64,000 nucleotides of DNA from Pontibacillus chungwhensis BH030062 (GTDB taxonomy: Bacteria > Bacillota > Bacilli > Bacillales > BH030062), in NCBI RefSeq assembly GCF_000770675.1, contig NZ_AVBG01000001.1, forward strand, positions 248,001-312,000, read 5' to 3'. The first letter of the stretch is position 1, and every line of letters begins with the position of its first letter. A model generated the notes under the pieces. It searched no databases. It saw nothing but the letters and a program-made list of their open reading frames with translations, and was not told the DNA's origin. The translations under genes and the position numbers were made by a program. Positions 44,627 through 53,388 of the stretch are shown one piece after another.

Positions 44627-45868
44627 TTATTTATTTAATTCTTTACTTGTTTCTGGTATACCAGGTTGTTGTTCCTTTGTCCATGTACTAGTGGCAGGGA
44701 TTTTGGAGTAGTCTGCTCTGTGAGCGTACTTTCCTGCAACTTCAGTTACTTCTTGTAGAAGTCCCGTATCTAATGTGGTTGGGTTCAATCCTTTAGATAA
44801 GAATAGATCATTTCTTACATGAAGGTCATTTGCAGCAGCTTCTTTACGGGGATTAGATACATAAGCGATCTCACCATTTGTCATTTCACTAACTAACTTT
44901 GCTAAATCATTCACACGATGGGTTTCTGTCATCTGATTAAAGATCATCACTCGATCTTCACGTGAAGGTGCATTCTCAATAGCAAGTTCAATACAACGGA
45001 CGGTGTCCTGGATATGAATAAAGGCACGCGTCTGCCCTCCTGTACCGTGCACTGTAATGGGATAACCAACTGCAGCTTGCATTAAGAAGCGATTCAATAC
45101 TGTACCATAATCGCCATCATAATCAAATCGATTAATTAAGCGGTCATCCATATTTGTTTCAGCTGTATTAGTTCCCCATACAATTCCCTGATGTAAGTCC
45201 GTAATACGTATAGAGTCGTTTTTATTATAGTATTGGAATAGGAGCTGGTCTTGTGTTTTGGTCATATGATACACAGAACCTGGGTTTGTTGGATAAAGAA
45301 TTTGTTGTTCAATTCGTTCGCCCGCTTCTGTTTTCACTTCCACATCGAGGTACCCCTCAGGAATCTTCATACCCGCTGTTCCATAACCATAGACACCCAT
45401 AGTTCCTAAATGAACAAGATGAGTATCCAAGCCGGATTCTACAATGGCACAAAGAACATTATGCGTAGCATTAATATTATTATTAACCGTATAACGTTTA
45501 TGTTTTGGTGATTTCATCGAATAAGGAGCTGAACGTTGTTCCGCGAAGTGAACAATCGCGTCAGGCTTTTCCGCATTTAAAACGGTAAGAAAGCCTTCGT
45601 AATCTTCAGCAATATCGATGTTATGAAAGCCAATCGTGTTACCCGATACTTCCTTCCATGCTTCGATCCTTGTCCCCATTGGCTTAATAGGGGTCAATGA
45701 ATCCGCTTCTAGTTCGTTATCGATATTACGTCTGGAGAGATTGTCAATGATTACGACTTCATGACCTATATTAGACAGGTGAAGACTTGTAGGCCAGCCA
45801 CAGAATCCATCCCCTCCTAAGACAAAAATCTTTTTCCTTGATTGTGTGTGATTACTTTCTGAACTCAT
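44627..45868 (-). CDS. sqdB: UDP-sulfoquinovose synthase (SqdB/SQD1)
   Basis: A 413-residue extended SDR protein. The NAD loop is VLGGDGFCGWPTSLHL (GGDGFCGW, residues 18-25), and IDNLSRRNID follows. The catalytic triad can be read as T156 (LGTMGVYG), Y200 and K204 (NPGSVYHMTKTQDQLLFQYY). The segments ITDLHQGIVWG, FDYDGDYGTVLNRF and VHGTGGQTRAFIHIQDTV are diagnostic of SQD1/SqdB. It makes UDP-sulfoquinovose from UDP-glucose and sulfite, the head-group donor for sulfolipid. An SqdX-like transferase is encoded at 13418. The gene is alone in its unit with its own promoter and terminator. Confidence 0.93.
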   Translation of the reverse strand: MSSESNHTQSRKKIFVLGGDGFCGWPTSLHLSNIGHEVVIIDNLSRRNIDNELEADSLTPIKPMGTRIEAWKEVSGNTIGFHNIDIAEDYEGFLTVLNAEKPDAIVHFAEQRSAPYSMKSPKHKRYTVNNNINATHNVLCAIVESGLDTHLVHLGTMGVYGYGTAGMKIPEGYLDVEVKTEAGERIEQQILYPTNPGSVYHMTKTQDQLLFQYYNKNDSIRITDLHQGIVWGTNTAETNMDDRLINRFDYDGDYGTVLNRFLMQAAVGYPITVHGTGGQTRAFIHIQDTVRCIELAIENAPSREDRVMIFNQMTETHRVNDLAKLVSEMTNGEIAYVSNPRKEAAANDLHVRNDLFLSKGLNPTTLDTGLLQEVTEVAGKYAHRADYSKIPATSTWTKEQQPGIPETSKELNK

Positions 45869-45992
45869 TTGTATACACCCTTTTATCGTTAATATGTACT
45901 GTTTCTTTAGGAGAGAAAGTAAGGAAAGAACATAATGCTAGATGGTCTACTACAGGAGTATAATGTTTTCCTTTTTATAAAAACCCCTTTTC

Positions 45993-46021
45993 ATCATAAC
46001 GAAAGCGGGAATTTGGTGCAA
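45993..46021 (-). promoter_or_regulatory. Probable sqdB promoter
   Basis: Read leftward, TTGCAC (46021-46016) and TATGAT (45998-45993) are separated by 17 bp. This gives a leader of about 118 bases before the sqdB ATG at 45868. Confidence 0.5.
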
Positions 46022-46054
46022 CTATATTCACAGTCTGTTGACAATCAGGACAAT

Positions 46055-46092
46055 AAAAAGAACTAAGAGTTTTTAGACTCTTAGTTCTTTTT
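46055..46092 (-). terminator. Intrinsic terminator of hmp
   Basis: AAAAAGAACTAAGAGT and ACTCTTAGTTCTTTTT form a 16-bp stem with a 6-base loop, followed leftward by TATTGTCC, after the flavohemoglobin gene. Confidence 0.88.
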
Positions 46093-46109
46093 TGGAATAC
46101 TTGAGTTGT

Positions 46110-47327
46110 TTATTGAACAGTTTCTAGCTGTTTCGCTGGACCGAAGAATTCATAATGCATATGCTCTTCTGGAACACCCCATTGCTGTAACGCATGAAAA
46201 GTGGTGTTCATAAACCCAGTTGGACCACAGAAATAAAAGTCCATTTGATTATGTGGAAGGATTTGTTGTAGCCATTCCAATGTTACGTATCCGGTATTTG
46301 AATCCATTGATTGCATATCTTCTTCTGTTGGATTCGAGTATAAAGTGTAATTCGTGACAGAATCGATTTGTTTTACAATTTGAGCCACTTCTCCCTTAAG
46401 TGCATGCAACTGACTATTTCGGGCAGCGTGAATAAAGATGATCTCACGGTTTGGCTGTTGAGTTACGACTGTCTTTAACATACTTACAAGTGGTGTAAGA
46501 CCAACACCTCCACTGATGAAGACTAATGGAATATCTTTAGACGTATCTAATACAAAATCACCAGCTGGAGCACTTACAGGAATCGTATCTCCTTCTTTAA
46601 CTTTGTTGTGTAAATAGTTTGAAACTACGCCTTCTGGGTCATGATCACTTTCTCGTTTAACGCTTATTCTGTAATAACCTTGATGAGGGGCATCGGATAA
46701 ACTATATTGGCGAACATGTGTATATGTCTCTCCCTCAATATGCAATTGTACACTGATATACTGTCCAGGCGAAAAACTAGGTAAAGGCTTTTCATCAATA
46801 GGCTCTAAATAGAAAGACGTAATTGCATCACTCTCTTTCTCCTTACGAGTTACTTTGAAAGCTTTGAATCCATCCCATCCTCCTGGTTGCACAGCAGCTT
46901 CCTCGTACATATCTTCTTCGATTTCAATGAAGACGTTCGCTATAATTCCATAAGCATCTTCCCAAGCTTGTAGAACTTCATCTGTAGCACCATCACCGAG
47001 AACTTCTTTCATAGCCAAGAGTAAATGTTCCCCTACAATTGGATAATGCTCTCGACGTACACCAATACTTCTGTGCTTATGTGCAATTTGTTTCACTACG
47101 GGGAGGATCTCTTCTAGCTGGTCAATGTTTTCAGCAGCCGCATAGACAGCGTTAGCCAGAGCTGTTTGTTGACGACCTTTCTTTTGATTAGTCTGATTAA
47201 ACAAATGTAAAAGTTCAGGATGATTAGCAAATAATCGTTCATAGAAGCGGGAAGTAATTTCTACTCCCCTTTCCTTTAAAATAGGAGCTGTCGACTTAAT
47301 AATCGCTTGTTTTTCAGTAGAAAGCAT
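46110..47327 (-). CDS. hmp: Flavohemoglobin (nitric oxide dioxygenase)
   Basis: A 405-residue three-domain protein. The globin domain (1-137) has its proximal His region in QIAHKHRSIGVRREHYPIVGEHLL. The FAD domain (about 150-255) has VRQYSLSDAP. The NAD domain (about 262-400) has FISGGVGLTPLVSMLK and YFCGPTGFMN. It oxidises NO to nitrate with O2 and NADPH. The promoter has a Crp-type operator centred 41.5 bp before the likely start site, and a Crp-family gene lies just upstream. A nitric oxide synthase gene lies 11 kb away. Confidence 0.95.
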   Translation of the reverse strand: MLSTEKQAIIKSTAPILKERGVEITSRFYERLFANHPELLHLFNQTNQKKGRQQTALANAVYAAAENIDQLEEILPVVKQIAHKHRSIGVRREHYPIVGEHLLLAMKEVLGDGATDEVLQAWEDAYGIIANVFIEIEEDMYEEAAVQPGGWDGFKAFKVTRKEKESDAITSFYLEPIDEKPLPSFSPGQYISVQLHIEGETYTHVRQYSLSDAPHQGYYRISVKRESDHDPEGVVSNYLHNKVKEGDTIPVSAPAGDFVLDTSKDIPLVFISGGVGLTPLVSMLKTVVTQQPNREIIFIHAARNSQLHALKGEVAQIVKQIDSVTNYTLYSNPTEEDMQSMDSNTGYVTLEWLQQILPHNQMDFYFCGPTGFMNTTFHALQQWGVPEEHMHYEFFGPAKQLETVQ

Positions 47328-47370
47328 CTATATGACCTCCATAAATCAGTATTGTTCTTCCTATATGTAC

Positions 47371-47413
47371 ATTGTAAATAAGAGGATCTTTACATTTAGT
47401 GATGTATATCACA
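47371..47413 (-). promoter_or_regulatory. hmp promoter with Crp-family operator (class II position)
   Basis: AGTGA-TGTATA-TCACA (47398-47413) differs from the Crp consensus TGTGA-N6-TCACA at one base. Leftward, TACAAT (47376-47371) is a good -10; the likely start is near 47364, placing the operator centre at -41.5. The -35 hexamer is poor (CTAAAT), as expected for an activator-dependent promoter. Confidence 0.65.
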
Positions 47414-47480
47414 CTATTTTTGACAATGTTGTGACCTCTGTTTGCTTTGTAAAAATTTATTTTAGTTTGTTAACAGTTCT

Positions 47481-48170
47481 TTAACTTAGAGTAGCTTTTA
47501 AATCAGAGAGGTTTATGATCTCAATAGAAGAGCGGCTCGCACGAAGAAGATTCTTCTTCTTTAATTCATTCAAGATCCGGTTTATGCTTTCTCTAGTAGA
47601 GCCTACCATATTTGCAAGGTCTGCATTTGTAAGTGGAACGGTAATGTAAGCAGGTTGATTGTCGACAGTAATTCCTGATTCTTCTGCAAGTCGAATTAAC
47701 GTTGAAATCAGACGATGCCTTACGTCCCTTGAAGATAACTCTTGAATACGTTCTGTCAGGAGTGATAACTTTTGCCCCATAACCTTCATAACCTGTACAG
47801 CAATATTTGGGTGATCAAACATTAGCTGATTAAAGTCTTTAATTCGAATAACGTATAGCTCCGCTTCTTCTAAAACTTGTGCAGTAGCAGGGTAAGGGGT
47901 TTGTTCAAAAAAACCTACGTGAGGGAACATTTCTCCTGATTGAAGGAAATTGATAATATGTTCTTTTCCATTTCGGTCTGTTTTAGATGTTTTAATGATC
48001 CCCTTACTTATAAAATAAACAGCCTCTCGTTCTTGCCCTTCCATAAAGACAAATTCTTGCTTCTGATAGAATCGCCTTGTAGTAATAGTACCTAAAGTAT
48101 ATAAGTCCTCTTCCTCTAATGTGGAGAATAAAGGAATTTGTTTTAATAAATGATTGGTTTCCTCAGTCAT
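47481..48170 (-). CDS. Crp/Fnr-family transcriptional regulator
   Basis: A 229-residue regulator. The start at 48170 (MTEETNHLL) is set by AAAGGAGAG upstream; the longer frame has no site. A cyclic-nucleotide-type beta-roll (residues 10-125) is followed by the long dimer helix and a winged helix (165-225). There are no cysteines, so it carries no iron-sulfur cluster and is not an Fnr oxygen sensor. The recognition helix GSTRESINRIL has RExxxR as in E. coli Crp, which predicts TGTGA/TCACA recognition, exactly the motif before hmp. The inducer is unknown; a heme or NO signal is possible given the target. Confidence 0.88.
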   Translation of the reverse strand: MTEETNHLLKQIPLFSTLEEEDLYTLGTITTRRFYQKQEFVFMEGQEREAVYFISKGIIKTSKTDRNGKEHIINFLQSGEMFPHVGFFEQTPYPATAQVLEEAELYVIRIKDFNQLMFDHPNIAVQVMKVMGQKLSLLTERIQELSSRDVRHRLISTLIRLAEESGITVDNQPAYITVPLTNADLANMVGSTRESINRILNELKKKNLLRASRSSIEIINLSDLKATLS

Positions 48171-48243
48171 TTCATTCTCTCCTTTACTACAAGAAAGTGT
48201 AACACGAGATGATGAAACGCCAAAAAAGACCCCAAATGGGCCT

Positions 48244-49326
48244 TTAATGACGTAGGGTATCATTGATCCACTCTTCTCTTTTTTGATCTACGATTGTATA
48301 ATCCATAGCACTTGAATAAATGGTTTTAAGTTGATCTCTTACATTTCTTGCATCCTTAAGAAGGGATATGGCATCTTTCATCTTATCTTTATATCTTTTT
48401 GTTGTATCAGCAATTTCACTTGCATATGTTTCATCTGTACCTGACTCAATGCATCGCTTGTAAACATCAACAATTTCATCATTTTCTCGGTCTGGGAAGT
48501 ATTCATGTGGAGCTGTGGAGTCAAAGATAGCAATACTGAGTTCACGTAAGATGATCATGTCTAGACTATTTGGATCAAAACCACAATGATACACCTCTAC
48601 ATTATATCCCTTTTCTGCACCTGCTTCAGCTATTTTCTTAAGCATCGTGGATTTACCTGAACCTGCTCTTCCTTTAATAAAATACCGTTTGTTTATGTCT
48701 GAAGTAAGTTGTTGTATAAAGTCTTTAGCCCCTTCTGGTGTTGCAGCTCCAAGAAATCGATGTTCAATTCTTGGTGCTTTAAATTGATCTTCACTTCCGT
48801 AAAACAATTGAATTAACTCATCCGTCAGTTTATTAGCTTCATTAAAGTTCATAGAAGAAATGTAGATATCCTCAAGATCATCATGAGCGCGAAGAGAATC
48901 TTTAAAAGTTTGATAAGACAGCCCGTAAAGATGATCTAATTGATTTGATAGTTGAACAACAGCATTCTTTTGTTCTGTTAAACGAACTGGATCTAAGCCT
49001 TCACTTAAGTGAATAAAATGCGCACCTGGGATTTTATCATTCTTTAGGTGACGAATTAGTTGTTCATCTATTAACGCCATTCTTCTATTACGTATAATTA
49101 AACCGTCAAGACTTCCTGGTTCAGATGGAGAATGAAGGTATTCTAAGAAATGCTCGCTCCCTTTTAACTCTTCAGCAACCGACTTAATAAATGTTGACTT
49201 CCCGGTGCCGGGCCCTCCTGTTAAGATATAGCACTTATCCAAACCATTTAACATGGATTCTGTTAAACGATAATACCCTTCAGCAGTATTACCAGCAACA
49301 TAATAATGATAGCAATTTTGACTCAT
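48244..49326 (-). CDS. Tandem P-loop NTPase of unknown function (PRK06851-like)
   Basis: A 360-residue cytoplasmic protein. The start at 49326 (MSQNCYHYY) has GAAGGTG upstream. It contains two Walker A motifs in duplicated halves, GGPGTGKST (about residues 38-46) and GRAGSGKST (about 215-223). Each is followed by a similar Walker B-like stretch (SLDGLIIRNRRMALID and SLDMIILRELSIAIFD). The internal duplication is clear. Close relatives in Bacillaceae are uncharacterised, and I can assign no substrate. It lies upstream of the Crp-family gene on the same strand with a 73-base gap. Confidence 0.75.
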   Translation of the reverse strand: MSQNCYHYYVAGNTAEGYYRLTESMLNGLDKCYILTGGPGTGKSTFIKSVAEELKGSEHFLEYLHSPSEPGSLDGLIIRNRRMALIDEQLIRHLKNDKIPGAHFIHLSEGLDPVRLTEQKNAVVQLSNQLDHLYGLSYQTFKDSLRAHDDLEDIYISSMNFNEANKLTDELIQLFYGSEDQFKAPRIEHRFLGAATPEGAKDFIQQLTSDINKRYFIKGRAGSGKSTMLKKIAEAGAEKGYNVEVYHCGFDPNSLDMIILRELSIAIFDSTAPHEYFPDRENDEIVDVYKRCIESGTDETYASEIADTTKRYKDKMKDAISLLKDARNVRDQLKTIYSSAMDYTIVDQKREEWINDTLRH

Positions 49327-49402
49327 GCAATCACCTTCTTTCATTCGATACCACTAGCATATGAAGTCATCCATGAATAGGTGAATGCCTAAAAATTCTT
49401 TG

Positions 49403-49432
49403 TTGTAAGCCAATGCTTTTTCTCGCTATAAT
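49403..49432 (+). promoter_or_regulatory. Sigma-A-type promoter of the 101-residue protein gene
   Basis: TTGTAA (49403-49408) and perfect TATAAT (49427-49432) are 18 bp apart and precede the gene starting at 49464. Confidence 0.6.
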
Positions 49433-49437
49433 AGAAC

Positions 49438-49449
49438 TACCGATCGGTA
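49438..49449. promoter_or_regulatory. 12-bp palindrome at the transcription start
   Basis: TACCGATCGGTA is a perfect palindrome just downstream of the -10 and covers the likely start site, ending before the ribosome site AAAGGAG. An operator is likely; it resembles TetR-type sites. No TetR gene is adjacent. Confidence 0.4.
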
Positions 49450-49463
49450 AAGGAGTATTACAT

Positions 49464-49769
49464 ATGGAAAAGAAAGATTTAGAAGAACAAATTATAAAAA
49501 ATTTCCAACAAGATGAACAAATGATGATTCTTGTTTTTGCTCAGTGGTGCGTAAATCACGATTTAGACCCTAAAGAGGTCTATTACAGAGCTTATCCAAA
49601 TCAACATGATAACTCTTCCCTTCAACAAGGTGTTGACTTAACGGTTTCAAAAGAAGAAGCAGAAGAGATTCCTGATCAAACACTTTTAGGTGTTCTATCG
49701 CTTTATGGAAACGATGACCTTGCATACGTTGTAACAGAAGAAATTCATAAGAGGGACAATAAGGAGTAG
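49464..49769 (+). CDS. Conserved small protein of unknown function
   Basis: A 101-residue acidic, helical protein with no signal peptide. The start at 49464 (MEKKDLEEQ) is placed by AAAGGAG, 8 bases upstream. It contains MILVFAQWCVNHDLDPKEVYYRAYP and ends LGVLSLYGNDDLAYVVTEEI. I do not recognise a named family. It has its own promoter, a palindrome at the start site and a terminator, so it is a separately controlled single gene. Confidence 0.65.
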   Translation: MEKKDLEEQIIKNFQQDEQMMILVFAQWCVNHDLDPKEVYYRAYPNQHDNSSLQQGVDLTVSKEEAEEIPDQTLLGVLSLYGNDDLAYVVTEEIHKRDNKE

Positions 49770-49786
49770 CGTAATAGGCGCTACTC
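49764..49786 (+). terminator. Intrinsic terminator
   Basis: GAGTAGCG and CGCTACTC form an 8-bp stem with a 7-base loop, followed by TTTTTTAT. The stem begins inside the stop region of the small-protein gene. Confidence 0.85.
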
Positions 49787-49883
49787 TTTTTTATGTATAA
49801 CTTAAGAACGAATTTTCCAGAGTTGAATCCTTATCTGGAGATTGGTATATTAATATACGCATACCCGTATAGGGAGGGTTAGT

Positions 49884-51098
49884 ATGAATACTGAAAAAGG
49901 GATTCGTCAAAATTTGGCGGCTTTTATAACATTAGTATGTATTAATGTCTTCGTAGGCTCTATGGTGGGCTTAGAAAGAACAGTATTACCCATTTTAGCT
50001 AAAGAGGAATTTGGTATAGCTTCTGTTACAGCAACTTTATCGTTTATCGTTTCATTTGGTGTTACCAAAGCAATAATGAATTTGATAGCTGGACATTTAG
50101 CTGATCGCTTTGGAAGAAAAACGCTTTTAATTGTTGGTTGGCTCATTGCAGGTTGTGTACCACTGCTGATCATCCTTGCTGAAGCATGGTGGCTTATTAT
50201 TATTGCAAATGTGCTTCTAGGGTTGAGTCAAGGGCTAACATGGTCTATGACCGTAAATATGAAAATTGATCTGGCCAAAGACAATCAAAAAGGAATCGCG
50301 GTCGGATTAAATGAATTTGCCGGTTACGTTGGTTTGTCTCTTACAGCCTTATTATCTGGTTACATTATGACAAGATTTTCACCAAGACCTGAACCATTTG
50401 TGATAGGATTTATAATCGTCTTCTTAGGAATTCTGTTGTCCTTGCTCGTTAAAGATCAACAAGACAAACCTAATAACAAAACGGGTTCAACCCCTTCATT
50501 TCGTTCTGTATTTGTTAAAACTTCTTTTAAAGATTCAAATTTATCAACTATAAGTTTGATTGGATTAATGACCAACTTCAAAGACGGGGTAGCTTGGGGA
50601 CTCTTTCCTTTATTCTTTGCGACCACGTCTTTAACGGGGGGTCAAATGAGCCTTATCATAGCAATATATCCTGCAAGTTGGGGGATTTTTCAACTGATTA
50701 CTGGTCCATTAAGTGATAAGTTGGGACGCAAATGGCTTATTCTTTCAGGTGTTTGGTTACAACTCATTGGACTTTTAAGTATTGTTTTTGGCACGATGTT
50801 TTCCATTTGGCTGTTCGCATCTTTATTATTGGGTATCGGGACAGCGCTTGTTTACCCAACGTTAATTGCAAGTATAAGTGATGTGGCTTCCCCTTCATGG
50901 CGTGCTACTTCTCTAGGTGTATACCGATTTTGGCGTGATAGTGGTTATGCGTTTGGTGCTTTAGCTGGAGGGGCTGTAGCTGATCAATTTGGTTTAGAAA
51001 ATGCTCTTATTTTCACAGTGTGTTTCATAGGCATTACATTAATTCTTAGTCTTTTCCGTTTATCAGAAACGAATGTGTATACAAAAAATGACGCCTAA
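49884..51098 (+). CDS. Major facilitator superfamily transporter
   Basis: A 404-residue membrane protein with 12 predicted TM segments. The loop 2-3 motif is GHLADRFGRKTLLIVGW, its second-half counterpart GPLSDKLGRKWLIL, and a motif-C-like region also occurs. The first half has LGLSQGLTWSMTVNMKIDLA. It is probably an exporter or sugar/drug transporter; the substrate cannot be read. AGGGAGGG precedes the ATG. Confidence 0.9.
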   Translation: MNTEKGIRQNLAAFITLVCINVFVGSMVGLERTVLPILAKEEFGIASVTATLSFIVSFGVTKAIMNLIAGHLADRFGRKTLLIVGWLIAGCVPLLIILAEAWWLIIIANVLLGLSQGLTWSMTVNMKIDLAKDNQKGIAVGLNEFAGYVGLSLTALLSGYIMTRFSPRPEPFVIGFIIVFLGILLSLLVKDQQDKPNNKTGSTPSFRSVFVKTSFKDSNLSTISLIGLMTNFKDGVAWGLFPLFFATTSLTGGQMSLIIAIYPASWGIFQLITGPLSDKLGRKWLILSGVWLQLIGLLSIVFGTMFSIWLFASLLLGIGTALVYPTLIASISDVASPSWRATSLGVYRFWRDSGYAFGALAGGAVADQFGLENALIFTVCFIGITLILSLFRLSETNVYTKNDA

Positions 51099-51114
51099 TT
51101 AGGCGTCATTTTTT
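51083..51114. terminator. Bidirectional intrinsic terminator overlapping both stop codons
   Basis: A 32-bp perfect palindrome has arms AAAAAATGACGCCTAA and TTAGGCGTCATTTTTT. It contains the MFS stop codon, and its right end touches the convergent cvfB stop. Confidence 0.9.
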
Positions 51115-51976
51115 ATTCTGAGTCTTTTAATGTAGTCAAACCGTCGTGTTGTTCAATCTTGCCTTGTTTTAATAAACGTCCTAAGGCGCGCTTAAATGCA
51201 GCTTTACTAATGTTAAATGTGTCACGGATTTCCTCTGGGTCACTCTTATCCGTAAAGAACATTTTACCGCCTCGTTCGTTCATAAATGCGAGGATTTCTT
51301 CTGAATCTTCATCCAAAGCCTCTTCTTTAACAGGGCGAAGAGAGATATTAAGTGATCCAACGCTTTTTACATCAATGACTCTTCCCTTCACCCATTCACC
51401 CAAGCGGGGTTCTTCTTTGCGCTCTGAATGATGAATAAATCCACGATAGCCTTCTTCTGTAATTAAGAAAGAACCTACTTTATTAGAGCGATAGATATGA
51501 CCACTTATAAGCTGATGTAAAAGGGATTCTGGAGCAGGTTCACAATACCTTTCAACTACGTTCTCTGTAGCTGGCTTAGCAAGTAAACGTCCCTTTTGGT
51601 CTTTTGATAGACAGACAAAAAGTTTGTCGCCTGCCTGAGGCCACACATGTTCAAATAGCGGGAGGTCGTCTTCTGAAACAAGTAAATCCTTACTGATTCC
51701 AATATCTACAAAGACACCCAGGCGTTTGACTGATTCTTTCACTTCCACCCAGTCGTATTGTTCAAAGGAAACACTTGGTATGGACATAGTTGCAGCCATA
51801 GTTCCTTTTTTCGTATGATAGAGAAAGACAAGGATGTCTTCGCCGACTTCCAATTCTCTTGTAGCTTCATTTGTATGCAATAATACTTCGTGATTATTAA
51901 GAGCCAACACGTAGCCTGTTTCGATTGTCCTTGAAACAGAAAAAGTTTGTGTTGTACCGACTTGTAATTCTGTCAT
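51113..51976 (-). CDS. cvfB: S1-like RNA-binding protein CvfB/YitL
   Basis: A 287-residue protein with the CvfB layout: three S1-like domains (residues about 1-65, 70-140, 145-215; GRLLAKPATENVVERYCEP, GSFLITEEGYRGFIHHSE) and a C-terminal winged helix (225-285; EEIRDTFNISKAAFKRALGRLLKQGKIEQ). It binds RNA and influences gene expression after transcription in related Firmicutes. It is complete and stands alone. Confidence 0.9.
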   Translation of the reverse strand: MTELQVGTTQTFSVSRTIETGYVLALNNHEVLLHTNEATRELEVGEDILVFLYHTKKGTMAATMSIPSVSFEQYDWVEVKESVKRLGVFVDIGISKDLLVSEDDLPLFEHVWPQAGDKLFVCLSKDQKGRLLAKPATENVVERYCEPAPESLLHQLISGHIYRSNKVGSFLITEEGYRGFIHHSERKEEPRLGEWVKGRVIDVKSVGSLNISLRPVKEEALDEDSEEILAFMNERGGKMFFTDKSDPEEIRDTFNISKAAFKRALGRLLKQGKIEQHDGLTTLKDSE

Positions 51977-52087
51977 TCCTTAGCCTACTTCCTTTTCTAG
52001 ATTCATCTATTATAGCATATCTTATGAAGGCTTTTTAGTCCCTTGGTCCAAATACTTCAACAACGCACGTATAAAGGAGGAGTTAGC

Positions 52088-52525
52088 TTGCACATTTACG
52101 TAGATGCAGATGCATGTCCTTTTAAAGAAATTATAATAGAAGAAGCAACTAAAGAGGGGCTTCATGTAACCCTTGTAAAAAGCTTTTCTCATTATTCAAA
52201 CAAACCAGAACCACATGGTGTTGACACTATTTATGTAGATACTGGAGCTGAGGCTGCGGATTATCGTATTATGCAATTAGCACAAGCTGGAGATCTCATA
52301 GTTACACAGGATTACGGCCTTGCATCCCTGGCCATTTCTAAAGGGTGTATCGTCCTTCATCATAGTGGTTTTGCATATACTCATGACAATATTGATCGCC
52401 TCTTAATCACCCGTCACGCAAGTGCCCAAGCAAGAAAAAGCGGAAAACGAACAAAAGGTCCAAAAGCTCTTACCTCTAAAGATCGCGAAGAATTCAGAAA
52501 GTTATTGGTACAGTACATAAAGTGA
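52088..52525 (+). CDS. YaiI/YqxD family protein (UPF0178)
   Basis: A 145-residue protein. The start is TTG 52088 ([11 protein letters not shown]), because AAAGGAGGAG lies 7 bases upstream and relatives begin at this point. It is a PIN/NYN-like nuclease fold with conserved acids in [37 protein letters not shown] and a C-terminal basic [13 protein letters not shown]. The role is unknown; it is possibly an RNA-processing nuclease. Confidence 0.88.
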   Translation: MHIYVDADACPFKEIIIEEATKEGLHVTLVKSFSHYSNKPEPHGVDTIYVDTGAEAADYRIMQLAQAGDLIVTQDYGLASLAISKGCIVLHHSGFAYTHDNIDRLLITRHASAQARKSGKRTKGPKALTSKDREEFRKLLVQYIK

Positions 52526-52536
52526 ACACCTTATTT

Positions 52537-52562
52537 AAGGCACCCCATAAAAAGGGTGCTTT
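52537..52562 (+). terminator. Intrinsic terminator
   Basis: AAGGCACCC and GGGTGCTTT pair around an 8-base loop, followed by TTTT, after the YaiI/YqxD gene. Confidence 0.85.
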
Positions 52563-52639
52563 TTTATTGCAGAAGGAGCATAGAACATTCAATCAAGTAG
52601 AGAATATGAACAATACTGATCCTTCAGGAGGATTACCTT

Positions 52640-53371
52640 ATGATCGATGAAACGCTTGTAGTAGTGGTTAGAGTAATCTTTTCTTTTTTTACTCTTCTCA
52701 TTTTCACACGTGTGCTCGGAAAACAGGAAGTTGGGCAACTAACGTTCTTTGATTATATTAATGGCATTACAATTGGCTCTATTGCAGCTAACTTGGCGAC
52801 CGACCTCTCAGCTACAACGTGGGGCCACTGGGTAGGTCTTACAGGGTATGCGGTTTTAACAATGATTCTGCAAGTCATTTCTATGAAAAGTCGCTATTTG
52901 GGAAAGGTGTTAGAAGGTGAACCTACTGTAGTTGTGAAAGATGGAAAGATTCTTGAGGATAACTTAAAGAAAATGCGCATTAAAGTCGGGGAACTTATGA
53001 TGCTTCTCAGGCAAAGAGGTGTATTTAATATTACTGATGTAGAATTTGCTCTAATTGAAGTGAACGGAAAGCTTTCTGTATTGCCTAAATCTCAATATTT
53101 ACCTGTCACACCTTCAGACTTAAAGATTCCGTCAAATAAAGGTGGTATTGCTACAGAACTAATTCAGGAGGGGAACCTTATCCATCAGAACCTACAGCAG
53201 AAAAATGTAACGAAAGAATGGATTGAGGAACAACTTAAAAAACAAGGTATTGATCAGATTGAGTCTGTCTTTTATGCTTTGTACTTACCGAATGGGGAAT
53301 TGTACGTAGATTTGTACGGCGAACAAGTTGGTAATGAAGAAGATATCAGCGATTACCCAGGCCCTTATTAA
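52640..53371 (+). CDS. DUF421 membrane protein (YetF family)
   Basis: A 243-residue protein. Three N-terminal TM helices (to about residue 80) include the family signature TRVLGKQEVGQLTFFDYINGITIGSIAANLATD. The cytoplasmic DUF421 domain (about 85-220) has LEGEPTVVVKDGKI and VEFALIEVNGKLSVLPKS. Function is not settled; some members are linked to sporulation or stress. It is followed 17 bases later by a DUF4363 gene, a recurrent pairing. Confidence 0.92.
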   Translation: MIDETLVVVVRVIFSFFTLLIFTRVLGKQEVGQLTFFDYINGITIGSIAANLATDLSATTWGHWVGLTGYAVLTMILQVISMKSRYLGKVLEGEPTVVVKDGKILEDNLKKMRIKVGELMMLLRQRGVFNITDVEFALIEVNGKLSVLPKSQYLPVTPSDLKIPSNKGGIATELIQEGNLIHQNLQQKNVTKEWIEEQLKKQGIDQIESVFYALYLPNGELYVDLYGEQVGNEEDISDYPGPY

Positions 53372-53388
53372 GGTGAGGTGAGGAAGAT

